NCBI GenBank assembly: GCA_964035795.1
Contig: OZ038322.1
Span: 16,043,447-16,107,446, forward strand
DNA from: Pterobdella sp. o SKG-2022
Lineage: Eukaryota > Annelida > Clitellata > Hirudinida > Piscicolidae
Direction of reading: 5' to 3'
Length of the DNA: 64,000 nucleotides
The notes under the pieces are model-generated. The model made no database searches. It was given only the letters and a program-made list of their open reading frames with translations, and had not been told where the DNA came from. This document shows positions 38,485 to 51,600 of the stretch, piece after piece. The translations under genes were made by a program, and so were the position numbers. The stretch's first letter is position 1; each line of letters begins with the position of its first letter.

Positions 38485-39901
38485 CTGAATAAACTTTTAA
38501 TTAACTTGAGAACTGAATTTTTGAATTGTGTACATGTTAACTGTTATGCAAAGTTCGAACATGAGCGTATTTAACCTTTTTTTTATTATGTTATGAGTTT
38601 CCCTTTGTTGAGTCGACTGAAGTCCAGCAATCAACTCGGTAAAGCTGTCACCAACACAAAAAAAACAATAATATACGAACTTAAAAAAATATAATTAAAT
38701 AAAATCAAATCTTTGATTTCAATAAGAATTGATAATGATGAATACGAAAAGGTGAAAACATATGTGGTTTTTTAATTAGTTTTTCAACTTTTCAGCATTT
38801 AAAAAATAAGTAAGAAGAAATTTTTATGAAATATTAATCATATGAAAAAAACGAAAATATTCATCTTTAAAAGAGAGTACTCCCCTTATCTGATCGCAAC
38901 TGCAATATGACCGACGATAAAAGGGTGAGTTGTTGGTCACTTTTTAAACAAAAAATAATTATTGCAATGAGTACATGAGTGTGTTCTTCAGAATTTCAGA
39001 AATGCACTAATTTCTCAAATGAAATAGTTTTGGAAATAACCCCATAGCGCTGCTTTTTAATAGTAGATATTATATCTCAACCTTTTGAGAACTATTAAAT
39101 ACTACAAATGTACCTGCAATTGAATTTCATCGAAAACGGCTGAAATAATATTTTTAATATTTGAACTTTGATGAAACATAAAAATAACACGTATATTTAG
39201 CATTGAATATTTCAGCGTTCGCTTGGGCATGTGTCTGTTTTCAAGAGTTAAAAATGGGGTTTCTACAGCATTTGTCCTTCAGGCAATTAAGAAATTCTCC
39301 CATGCTCATAATGTTGATATTAGAAATAAATAAATTCATATATATAAACGGCATGGAAGCAACTGGGAGGTTGAAAGCATTTCTCAATCAATGGTTCAAG
39401 TTTCTTACTGGTTCTAACGGCTATTCTTTTATACTCTGTTCATTATCGATAATGTATTTGTGATCAGATTTAATAGTGATTCACATTTCACTCATAAATT
39501 TATGCGAGTTTTATAGTTTTCTTCAATCTACATAGTCTGAATGAATGACTGACTTTCGATTCTTAGCAAGGGAATGATTTTTAAAAGCGCATCTGTTGAA
39601 ATAATCCTCATTACTCAATAATTAACTTTATTCTATTGTATTATTTAAGACACAAAACATAAAATCAGCATAAAACCGAAATAAATTTTATTTTTCATTT
39701 TTATGATATATAAAAAAACACTTTTTGGTGAACACAAAATGGAGAAAACAAATAAAAGAGAGCTTATGATGCCATAGTTCAATAATATACCTTAAAATAA
39801 GCCAAACTTCATAATGAAATTATCAATTGATATTGAATGAGTATTTGAATGTTCAAAAAGGATAAAACATAATTAAAAATAAGGATTTCGAAAAAAACAA
39901 T
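38485..39901. other. Intergenic, nothing recognised
   Basis: AT-rich sequence between the foldback element and the dynein light-chain stop codon. An 86-codon open frame at 39203-39463 has no splice context and no family resemblance. Confidence 0.4.
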
Positions 39902-40371
39902 TTATTCAAAATAAACAGCAAAAACAACAAGAAGTGCGTAAAGTGAATTATTAGAAAACTGCGAGAAAGAGAAAGAGTCTGTGCTCTTGTTCCACAGACA
40001 TCTGCTGGCAGAGATAGCGCTGGGACATGATTTAACATCTCCAAGTTGAAAAAAACACACTAGTTTATAGCGAGGGTAGTTGAATTCTTTTACTCGTTTC
40101 AGAGCTTTCTGTACCACTCTCATACAAAGTTGGTTTGATTTTTCTTCTTCATATACTTCTTCCTTCAATTCTTCTTCTAATAAAGCCACTTTTATAATAA
40201 AAACTATTAGTTTTCAAGAGTTTTGTTTAAAAGAAGCATTTAAACTTAAATAGTTAAAAACATGAATGATTGTTAACCCAAACACTGCTCCACTCGTTCC
40301 GCCTTGAAGACCACGTCTGGTTCCATCTTGTGCAAGTTTTCTTTTTCTTCACCACTCTTCCTCCCTTCCAT
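39902..40371 (-). CDS. Tctex1-domain dynein light chain, complete, two exons
   Basis: Exon 1 is 40371-40278 (start MEGRKSGEEKENLHKMEPD). The 89-base intron uses GT-AG at phase 1. Exon 2 is 40188-39902, giving 126 residues. The Tctex1 fold is recognisable: VQKALKRVKEFNYPRYKLV, then SASRCLWNKSTDSFSFS and NNSLYALLVVFAVYFE to the stop. This ending is closest to the TCTEX1D1/DYNLT5 and DYNLT2 branch (PRYKL...SRCLWD...SLFALA...AVYLE). These are dimeric light chains that join dynein intermediate chains in axonemal or intraflagellar-transport dyneins. No residue looks broken. The gene faces HYDIN head to head, and two X-box-like sites lie 250-295 bases upstream of the start codon. The exact paralogue cannot be fixed without a tree. 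Confidence 0.88.
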
Positions 40372-40623
40372 CCTTTTGAAACAGTATTTATTATGTTTCT
40401 AATTAATAACTTTTGGTTATCATAAGTTAAATTATGAGTTTTTAAAATGCGTGTAAACTCGTAGCTAAAAACAGTCGATCTCTTTTTATAAATTAAAATC
40501 ACTTTTATAAAATTTTTTATTCAAATTAAACAGTTTTGTTTCATATCAAATTAAAAATAAATATGAAAGCAATTTTCCATTTATTTAACCAACATTCTCA
40601 GTGGAAGTTATTGATCTTTGCCA

Positions 40624-40637
40624 GTTTCCAAGACAAC
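40624..40637. promoter_or_regulatory. X-box-like RFX site (13 of 14)
   Basis: GTTTCCAAGACAAC matches the X-box consensus GTHNYYATRRNAAC at all but one position (A for T at position 8). RFX factors bind X-boxes to drive ciliary genes. It lies 253 bases upstream of the dynein light-chain start codon and 13 bases from a perfect match. Confidence 0.55.
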
Positions 40638-40650
40638 AAATAACAAAATA

Positions 40651-40664
40651 GTTGCTATAGAAAC
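40651..40664. promoter_or_regulatory. X-box RFX site (14 of 14)
   Basis: GTTGCTATAGAAAC fits every position of the degenerate RFX X-box consensus GTHNYYATRRNAAC. It sits between two divergent ciliary genes, 280 bases upstream of the light-chain ATG. Functional use is inferred from position and sequence only. Confidence 0.65.
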
Positions 40665-42489
40665 TATCTACAATATTGAAACTTCCAAAAAAAGATATAA
40701 TCTTGAAAAGCTATTATACTATATCTTTCATCTATAAATTATGAATTCATATTTGCACATCTTTTGCACATTTTAATAAAAAAAATAACGAGTTCATTAA
40801 CAATTGAGCCAATTGTATGAGTTCATTATGTGGTTCTAACTGTAGAATATTAAAACTCAATCTTATTACAAAATATTATGTGTGGCATGAATCCATAGAC
40901 TCTGCGGGACCAATTAATAAGAAAATGTACACTTTAGTTCAATAAATTGATTAAAATTGACTTTTTATTATTCAGTTTTCAAATAATTGATAGAAAAAGT
41001 GAACACAAATTGAAAACCTATTTGAAGCATGAGTAAGTATTCTTTACAGGAATAAATAGAACCGAATACTCAAAATCTTCTTCATGATCAACTTCAAATA
41101 TTTTTGAGAATTCCAAAAGCTTTGAACTTTACTGAATAGAGGCACGAGCCAAGGAGGATGAAGTAACAAAATTTAGAACTTTTTGTTAATTTAAAATTTT
41201 TCTTCAATATTTATTTAAAATAAAAACTTACAAAATAATAAAACGTTTATAAATGTACATTTATAAAATCGAAAAGTAAAAAACAACTGTTATAGAAGTT
41301 TTTACTTTGCTTTTAGTTAGTTACCATGCAAACGCACTTTGCCAGCTTATTGACGGTTTTATAATGAAAGGAAGAATATAGTTGAAAAGCAAAATACTAC
41401 ACATGGAAGTGAGAAAATGATAAATTTTTTTAATAACAATAAATCAATTGAAAAAATAGTTTTTACATATAAAGAACAAGTAGTCTTCAATATAAGATTA
41501 ACCAAAAAATTAAACTATTTTATTTTTAATGCAAACTTATTCAGTCGTGTCTTACACAAGCTCAATATGTAGCTGGAAACTATTTTATCAATGAGAAAAC
41601 ATCAAACACCAGCCCTTGTTCCTATTCAAAATATTTCCAACTCTACTCAATCCCTAACGAAGTAAAATAATTTGATAATCTGTCTTCAACATAACTATTA
41701 TTCGAATGTCAATGATTTTATTTAAAAAAATATGTGAAAAAATTGAAAATTCAAAAAATTTTGCGAAATAATGTTAATATTTTGAATCTTCAATTTTTTA
41801 TATAAGTAAAAAAATATTTATCCCATAGAAACATCCCGATCAGAAGTTCTATCAAAACCAACCGTTATTGATGGTCAAAAGTTATGAGGCATTTTCGACT
41901 GTTAACATAATCATAGGCTTCAAAAACATCGACAGAGTGGGTGTTTGATTCTTTCCACGTTGAATATTCATAATTAAACTAAAATAACTTTCGATTCATT
42001 CAAAGCTAAAATAGTTTTACCAACTAGCCCTCATTTATAATCAAATAATTTGTCTTATTGTAAAATAAACCCTGATGTTTTGTTCTGCTTGAAACTTTTT
42101 TTTTGAACCTAGCATCTTCACTTTTAAGTTTTTTTCTGTTTAACTCAGAAAAGATGGTTTTCGATAGAACATACGTGCCAAACTTTCTTACATTCTCTCA
42201 ACCAATGTAGAATTGCAAAAACGATAGCATTCAGTATCATAAAAACACGACAATATTTGGTATTGTAAAACTTCGTCAAAACAAAAACACAACAATATTT
42301 GTATTTTTTATTTTGACGTGTCATTTCGATATATTCTATATCATCATTTGGTAACTAATTAGTATTTTATGATTCCCCATTTTGAGGCTAATTATTCACA
42401 AAGGATAATAGTTCGAGATAATAGTTAATAACAGTAACAACTTTTAAGTATTCTAGTACTAGACCTTATTTAAATATATATCACTGATT
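40665..42489. other. Divergent intergenic region, probable HYDIN 5' exons unresolved
   Basis: This region lies between the light-chain promoter and the first recognised HYDIN exon. HYDIN proteins usually have about 100 residues before the first block found at 42639, so one or more 5' exons should lie here. A possible start is the open stretch at 41592-41662 (MRKHQTPALVPIQN, with a GTAAAA donor following), but I could not link it convincingly. The rest is AT-rich. Confidence 0.4.
41320..41333. promoter_or_regulatory. X-box-like RFX site (13 of 14)
   Basis: GTTACCATGCAAAC matches GTHNYYATRRNAAC except position 10. It lies upstream of the first HYDIN exon that can be recognised and could serve HYDIN, whereas the 40.6 kb pair is nearer the light-chain gene. 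Confidence 0.5.
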
Positions 42490-42630
42490 ATAATGTAATG
42501 TAATACGGTATTTATAAAGCGCTTTTTCTTATAGATCAAAGCGCTTGCTACAAATTTAATTTAGCGAAAACACACTGAGGAACAGGTGCTAATTGTTGGC
42601 CCACGCGGGATTATACCCCTATATATACTG
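42490..42630 (-). repeat. tRNA-SINE family A, reverse
   Basis: On the minus strand the order is head then body. The head remnant reads GGGATTATACCCC and GGCCCACGCGGG on the plus strand. The body reads AGTGTGTTTTCGCTAAATTA, TTTGTAGCAAGCGCTTTGAT and GAAAAAGCGCTTTATAAATA, ending CATTACATTA. The first half of the tRNA head (box A) is lost or degraded. It abuts the acceptor of the first recognised HYDIN exon at 42639. Confidence 0.8.
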
Positions 42631-42638
42631 ATACCAAG

Positions 42639-45600
42639 GTTCCTAGATGCATCGTGACCACGATGGAATCGTCAAGCTTTTTCAGCTTGTATGCTCCCTA
42701 CAACAACATCAGAATCAACCCTGGTTTGAGCGCCGAAGTCAAGGTTGTCTTCAAGCCACAAGAATGCAAGGTTCTGGAGCAATATTTTTACTTGATTATT
42801 ATTGTATCAACTATTATTATTATTATACATAGTTATCTTGCCAGCAAATTTTAAAAATACTTTAAATTGGAAATATGTGGAAATATATGTTCAAGTTCAA
42901 TTCATTTCAATCGCTTTTTGTATAAAATATATGAAAATTGAAAATGAGTGATGAAAACACAAAGGATTATGATCATCGATTGGTGTGCATGTCAGATTGC
43001 GAAGAATTCATCGTGGATATAAGGTTATATCTGTTGAAATAAAAAAAAATTTTTTTTACATTACCAAATAATTGTTCAATAGATCTCGCTCGTTGTAGGT
43101 GAATATTTTGAAATTAAAATAAATTCAAGCACAGTTATCAAAAATCCATCAAATTTTTTCTCATATATGTTATTATTTAAAAATTGTGTTTTCAGGGAGT
43201 GACATTAATTATCAGAGCAAAGGGACTGTCACTGAAATTTTAACCCAAGCAAAACGCTATTCTTGAAACAGGTGCTACGGCTCTCGGCCTGTATTGGACT
43301 TTAAAGACGTCATAGACTTCTCTTGCGTTCCAGTGAACTACCCCAGCATCAAATGCATTGTTGTTACTAACGTGGGAAACGCTGTCGCCAATTTCAGACT
43401 CTATGCCAACCCGTGAGAAGACTCTATAGAGCTTCATTAAAATACATATAACTTTTATTCAAGTTTTTCAAGCTGAATTTAAATGTTTGAAACAGTTACT
43501 TATTGTCTAATAGTCAAACGTTCAAACCTCATACAGACCCTTCTCAGTAGAACCAACTTTAGGCTGTTTGTCTCCCAAGCAGTGCACCGAAGTGAAGGTT
43601 TCCTTCCATCCACCAGCTTGTGCTTTGTACAGAGACAACTTAAGCATTACCTACTCTACCGGTAGATTTCTTAACATGTGATATCATCATTAATTTTTTA
43701 TATGAAAATTAAATTTATGTGTGTCTTTAGAAGAAAGTATTATGCATTTTTGTGTGGTTTATCATGGTTACCAAATCAATAGCATTATTTATTTTTGAAA
43801 TAATTTTGAAAAAATCCATTTCTAGAGATTATTTTGACAAAACTGCTGATGCAGGTTTGAGTGTGGGTGTATACTTATGCGGCAAGGCGGAAGATAAGGC
43901 GATCAAACTGAATACCGACTCAATATGTTTTGGGCAAACGTACCCTGGCATTTGTATTACAAAGGTTGCGTTCCTAGTAACACTATTGGACAATTGTTAA
44001 CCAAATTCTTTCGCGAAACTGCATGCAATAAAAATAACCCTCTCCACCCATAAATAGAATCTATTGATTGAATGATAGCGATTGATCATTTGAAATTTTG
44101 CAGATAATATCCATCACCAACAAATCCAGCATAACCTGCCATTTTAAATGGACCACTTTCATGAACGAGAACGAAGAGCAAGTGACTAGTAGCATGTTAG
44201 TTTTTATTAAATAGACGAACTCTTTTATGCTTGTTTGGATGAATATCTGAATTTATGAACGAGTTTTTATTAAATTTCTTTATTACGACCATAGAAAATT
44301 AGTAAGTTTCCAGTTTTATTTAAACTCATTAGATCAATAGTTTAAAATACGGGTTTCTTCCAAGTATACTGAGAGTGGCTAGATTTATTTTTTTTTTACA
44401 AAACAGAACGCTATATTTGTTGTAAATACTAAAACAATTAATAATTCTTAAATGAATTCCATTGTTTCACAGCTTGAAAAACAAAAGCCTCTTCATGAAT
44501 GAGCTGTTCTCCCTCGAGCAGAAAGTTCTTTTACAAGCACAAAAGCCTGCTGACTTCGAGAAGGTTTGGGTTCTTGTGATGAGTTTATAGAGAAGTATTT
44601 CATAATCTTTTGTAGTTATACAACTAAATTAAGGTAAAGTATCTACAAAATTTTTATTTAAACTACAATGTTATACGAATTATGTCTGACCCACTCACAT
44701 TACTAAAAGAACTCTTATAGATTCAAGTCATTAAATCATAACCATCATTAATTTTGATCTAAATAATTAACAGCAAATACGTTCATTCAAAACTTTTATC
44801 AAGATATTGTGACACATTGAAAATTTTTCAAAAATGGTGTATGTATGTATTGTTTAAACCAACAAATATTTCAGGAACAAGAGGATTGCTACTTTGGTGC
44901 TCTACACATCAACCCTAATGAAGGGTGGGTCAATAAACATTTTTTATTCAAAATAATATGGGTTAGAGCGCTTTAATTTGATATAAATTTTGTATTTTAC
45001 AAAGCTTACTTGATAAGTTTCCTTCTTGCATAGAGCTGTAGAGCTGGTCAAAAAAATTGATGAAATTTTAAATTCTAAAACAAGAAAAACAAGTTACAGT
45101 TAGAGTATTTGTAAACTAACAAATACTTGAAGCAATGGTTGAAATCAATAATAAAAATAAAAAATCGAGAATACTCAAGCTGATTAATAGAGGGAAAAGT
45201 TATAATTCCAAGGCATTCTTCGTCATAGGTACAGTGACTAATTTAAAAAAAAATAATTCTTATTTCTATATAACTTTTTAGATACATTTTAAGGTACTCA
45301 TAAATAGTATTCAAGAAGTTTTCACGTTGATTTATTAGAATTTCAGTAAATTTATTGATTTTATACAATAAATTTACCAAAATTCTTCTATAAATTGACG
45401 TTAAAAATACTTGAATTTCTTCATAACGTATTTCTTTCATTACAACAACACAGTTTTGTCTACTCAAAATCAAGCGTTGATGTGACATTCAGCTTCAATC
45501 CTTCCTCCATCGGAGACTTTGACAAGTACTTGTTCTGCAATATTCAAGTTGGCTTCTTACTCACATTATTAAGATAATATATTATTTTATCCATATTCTT

Positions 45601-48600
45601 GTAATTAATTCATTTATGAAAATGTATTAGATGTGTAAAGTATCTATAAATGGTATAATATTTTGAAACTCCTTCAGGGAAGGGAAAGTCGACTACCATT
45701 ACGAATTCAAGGTTGCCTGTTGCCATTCACTAACCTTCTAACAACAAACACTGGAAATAATTAATAAAATATTAATTCAAATAATGACGTAGTTAGAACT
45801 CAATAAAAAGAATATTAAAACATTATAATTAAATAATTATAAACCAAAATGACACCATTTAGGACTTTCAATGGGACCTCAGCTGTACTTATCCACCACC
45901 CACCTAATGCTGGAACCATTAACAGTATCCGACACCCAATCATATGTCCTGATGTTCAACAATGATGGATTGATGCAGGGTTCTTTTGTAATGGAAGAAT
46001 ATTCTGATTCCGATGAGTATGGTTTTTTGGCAAACTTAAAGTGAATGGATCAGTAATATATATTTAAAATATAAGATATCTTAAAAGAGCCACTTGTACC
46101 ATGAATGGGAGTTTTTTTGGTATCATTGTAAATATCAAAAAATGGTGAAAATTTTTTTTATAATAACCCCAATCTTACAGCATGTTAGTCATTACTCCCA
46201 CGAAGGGAGACGTAGAGGCGGGTGGAAGTCAAGAGCTTACAGTGGACCTCTGCGGTAAGAAGGTGGGGCATTTCGCTCACCAGTTTGTATTTGGTATCGT
46301 TGGATCCGATAGAAAATGTCATCTTACTATCGAGTTAGTTCCGTTTGTGTTTTCCTATTATATCATTAAAAACGTTCGATTTTATGTCATATATATTTGT
46401 TAGATACTGCAACAGATTAAAACAACGTGTTAAGAGATGTAAAGTTAATCTTTTAGAGGCATCGTATGTATCTTTTTTTCAATAAATCTTATCATGAAAA
46501 GATAATATTGAAGATTTATGATGAGGTTTTTTTATAGAAAATTATAGTTTTTTGAAATAAATTGTGCCTGTGAAAATTTCTTGATGAATGAAACGAAAAA
46601 CTTTTGGGTGAAAATTTTTATAAGGTTTTTTGAAAGTTATCAAAATATTATTTTGTTTTTTTAATGAAGTTTGAGTTGAATTTTTAAATTTGTTTTATTA
46701 ATCAGTATAGAAACTATTCATTTAGAAAATATTTTCAGAGGAGTCATAAAACCATTGGAGCTAGAGTTCAAGCCGAACCATATAGACTTTGCGGTCGTTT
46801 CTTACGGTACTTTCACTTTGTACATAATCCATTCTTTTGGTTCTATACAAGTCATATTTGCGATAATTAGATAACTCAAGTTAATTGTACTTGAATTTTT
46901 GTTACAGGGTTTGTTAAAACTGAAAGAATGATGATTGTTAATAATAGTCTTAAGGACGTTAACTTCCATCTATCCATTACTAATATACCTGACCTCTCTA
47001 ATGTGGGTCCATTGTGTTTCATTCTTATGATACTCAATAAATAAGATTGTAATTTGAATATTTTCATGTGAAAGTTATATTTCATAAATGATTTATTGTT
47101 TAAGTTTAGAATTAAGAGATCATTATGTTTGTAGGGAATCTTTTAAACTCAGAAATAATTCACTACGCTAAGATGGATGTGTTTTTAGAAATTTGGAATA
47201 TAATTATAAGAAAGATGATCTATTATTTACAGCGAAAACCAATTTCATGACTCATATTTATTATGTGTTTTATATTATGAAGGTGAATTCTTTGCATCTT
47301 TTTGATAATTTAGAAATACTTTGAATTTCAGGAAGAAATATACGGGCCTATTGAAGGTGATTCAACATCCGCCAGTTAAACAGAACTTATCAAAAATTTT
47401 AGTTCAAATATAAAATAAATTTTTTTTAACAAACCAATGCTAACATGGAAACGGATGTAAAACGTTGTTGATAATGATGGTGATCGTGTTGTCATGGATA
47501 TAAAATTTGTTTCAAAACAGAGTTTTATCCATTGTATTCAATTAAATGGTTTTGAAACTTTAAAAGCTACCTAATAAAAAATTCAAAATTCAAAATTTTC
47601 CAATAACAAATTTTTTACATGGTTGTGACAGATTTTGATTTTCCTACAACGTGGGGTAGTATAAAGGCCAAGGAAAGCGTGCATGTGGAGCTAATGATTC
47701 AGCCTACAGTGCTTGGCGTTTACAAAGCTCTCTTACTTGTCAAACTGGATGATTTCTTCGATTTTGAAAAAATTATCAGCGTTCTAGCTGAGTTAGTAGT
47801 TATTTTAGAATAATGTTTAATTATTTGAATGATCAAGTTATTCACTTTTTAAACTTTTAAAACTATTTAATCATAAATTTTCAATTCCTACTGGTTTAAA
47901 TCATTTTTTTTTATTTTTCAAAACTTTGTTAGTTATCGAATGTACAATTCCATGAAACCATTTCAGGTCCACAGTGCCCCAGATGTCCGTGCAGACCTCA
48001 TACATCAACCTGGGACCTATTCTTATCAACTATCCTGTGGCCAGCCAAATCGACATTAAAAACCTCAATATGCTCTTTGCCAAGTATGAGCTTGATGACT
48101 TGATAGAAAGCAATCTGGAAATTCGATTTGCACATTCCGACGTTAGTTAATTGTCCATATTGAGATAATTCTGTTATCTTGAAACTGAGAGGTTTTTCTA
48201 TAAAGTTTTTGTAACTTAATGTTTTAAGGTAGTACTTGAAAAAATTTTAGTATTTATGTCTATTTTTTTTTTTTTTTTTTAGATCGACTTTTAGTCGCCC
48301 CATATTGGGGTTTTTTTAGCTCAACAGATGATTCACAGGGCGCTACTCCTTGTGTGTATAATTGTCGGCCCGCGCGGGATTGAACCCGGTTACTTTAGAT
48401 AACTAGTCTAACGCTCTACCAGCTGAGCTATGCGGGCCGACAATGTCTATTTAAATTACCATAACTCAAGTTTTCTTTCAATAATAATTTTTTCAGAGAA
48501 TAATTGCTCCGGCTTCAGACTTGACGATACCTTTTATGCTGACGACGAACAAAATTGGCAATTTTATGCAAAAAGTCCTTTTCTACATTGTTGGGAACGA

Positions 48601-51600
48601 CTTCGATTCATACGTTGGTTTTAATCAATTTTTGAATAAATAAAATGATTTAAAAATATTGAAATTTTTTTTCAATCTATAAATAAAATAATTCCTTTAA
48701 TAACAATAACATTATTAAAATAATTCGGTTCAGTTTTTTATGTCTTAAAACACGCAACTTTACGAATTCTTCATATGAACCTGTGAAGTAAAAATTTAAA
48801 AATCAATTTATTGACAATGCCAATTCTATATAACTAGGAAATCACCATAGAAGGCCATGGCTTGGGACCGATTGTGAATTTATGTAACAACTTGCTAAAC
48901 TGGGGACCGATTCCTACTCTTGAAACATCAAGCAAAGTTCTCTATATCCATAATCAATCTCCCATTTCAGTCTCTTTCAACGTGACAATGATAGTAAGGG
49001 ATCAAATTTATCCTTCATTTTAGAAAAATAATCTTTACATACTTACGAACATGTAGAGTGTTGAGCGTGATAATCCTTGGAGTGTGTCAAAGTCGGAAGG
49101 AGTCATCGGTCCAGAAGACAGCTTCCCCCTCACAATCTTTTGCTACCTTAGGGATACACACATGTTCGTTTATGTCTTTTCTAATCAGAAATTTCAACGG
49201 AATTGAGTTTTTTCGGTTAATTTATTTGAGTTCATTCAATTAAGTCCAATGAAAACGAAAATATTCACAAACTTATTTAATTGCCTCTATTAAACTTCAC
49301 AGCTTCAATGCAAGCTTGAAAGTAACAATATTATCAACCTTGGAAACTTTATTTTGCGATTTATCAGCTTCGGGTATCGGTCAAACTCTTCTTCTCGATA
49401 AGAGTTTTGCTTCTTGCTTTGATTTTGGACCTTTTCTTTGTATACGAGAGTATACAGAACAATTTTCAATCCAAAACTGTGGACTCCGTATACAAACCGT
49501 TACAATAGCTGTTCTTGATACGACCAACAAAAAGGATTCGAAATTTAAAAAGGTGAAAGTTCTGCTAAATCTGGCATCACCAAATTTTTTTGAATATTAA
49601 TAATTTCACCTTTATACTCATGAAAACAGTTTTCTAAGCTTTTTTGCATTATATTTCAGCTCAATCAAGATGTAGAAATACGAATAGAACCTACAAGAAT
49701 GGAGATACTGCCAAATAAGAAAGGAATTTTCAATATTCACCTTTGCGCCACAAAGTAACAACGTCATTTAAAGTTCTTAATGTTTAACTTACTATAACAC
49801 TCTGCTTTAATTTTCAACGTGTTAGGAAATGTAACGTGGAGAGGATAGTGACTGTGCACACAGTGGTGGGCAGAGGGGGCTTCAGGGAGTATGTGGCTCA
49901 GACCACCCTCTTGTGCTCCTTCGTCGAACCCTTCCTCTCCTATGCACCCAACTACGCCCATTTCGTTTTAGATAAAGTTTACACAACTTAATATCTTTTT
50001 AATATCTTATTGTAAGACTGAAAATTAAAAGTTGATATTAAATTTTAATTATAAATTTATTCGAAGCTTTAATAAAATAAACTTACCCAATCATCAATGG
50101 GTATTTAAAATTTAATTGTGACAATACCTTGAATGAAGGTTTCTCCAGAATGTCCAGACAAGCAAAAACAAGAAATCCACGTAACGAACATGACCTGTCT
50201 AGATATTCAAGTGAACTTTTGTCTGGAAAAACCTTTCTCTTTTGTCCACTGTGATGATGACGCTCAGTTTTTGGTTTGTAATTTCATTGCTTGGCTTTTT
50301 CAGATGTTACAAAAAATCTCATAAGTTAAACTTGTTTTCAAAATTACTTCAAAACTATATTAAAACTGTTGAAAAGCAATAAAAAACTAGATTCAAATGA
50401 ATTTTGTAAATAATTGAAATATTCCAAGGAAATGGATTTAAAAGCAAGCGAAGAGATAACGCTATGCATAGCGTTTGATTCAGAAAACTACAAAGAGCTT
50501 TTGAGCAAAGTGTTTGAGAAGGAATTGACCGTTAACGTTAATGACTATAGGAAGGTTAGTTTGAGACTTTTTATCAAGTTTTAGATTTCATATTCCCCAG
50601 TTAATGAGATGCTTAGTTTAATATTAGGTATGTTAAAACCATGGAATATGGTGGTTCTGTATATTTTTTCGTTAAAATTACAATGTTTTTAGTATACTCA
50701 AATGTTTGAATAGCAGAAATAAAAATTCATGTGAATTTATAAAAATGCTTTTCAGAAAAAAATAAAATTAAAATTAAATATATTTTTATTCAGGAAAAGC
50801 TGCCTTTGAAAGCATATGTAAATTATCCCAATCTACAATTTAGTGATAAAGTAATAGACTTTGCATGCATTTTACACAACACTGCTCATATCAGAGAAAT
50901 TACCGTTTACAATAATGAGAGACTCACAGTGCAGTACCATTGGTATATAAGGAAGACAAATGAGACGGAGAAACAAGAAGAAAGATGTGAAAAAGCTGAA
51001 AAATTTAATAAAAATGAAAAATGTGATGAAAAACCAGAGATTAATGAAACGTTCAAAAAGATAGAAAAAAGATTCAACGAAACTAATAAACTAAATGAGG
51101 TTCGAACGTTGAAAGTTCAAAAATTCAGAACTGAATAGTTTATGTCAATTATAAGCTTTGTATTTCCATAACATCAGTTATGAGGATTTGAATAAATTAA
51201 TTTTTTATAAAGCAATATTTTTCACCTTGAAATAAATTTCATAATAAAACGACAGTAAAAAAATTTATATTGTCAACATAAAACTGAAACTTTCAGTTAA
51301 TTCAGATAAAACCATCATTCGGAACGTTAGAGTGTGGTGATGCTCAAAAGACTCAGTTTTTGTTGATGGCCAGAAAAGATATTCCAAAGAACGTTGATAT
51401 TATTTGTAAAGTGCTCCAAGGCCCGGAATATCTGTTCAAACTGTGTGGTTCTACAGGAAAGCCTGAATATTGCTTCAGTGAAAAAAACATCGACTTTGGA
51501 ATTGTGGTCAGTTTCGTAATTTTTTGTAGACGTTTATAACTAGAGTTTTGAAATTATATTGAATACTGAATCAATTTATCATCACCATCATTATTTTACG

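Noticed and set aside
48361..48438. Possible functional tRNA gene on the minus strand (anticodon position AGT)
   Set aside because: The acceptor stem is perfect, but the T-loop is one base short, base 37 is a pyrimidine, and the sequence continues into a SINE body with poly(A) and target-site duplication.
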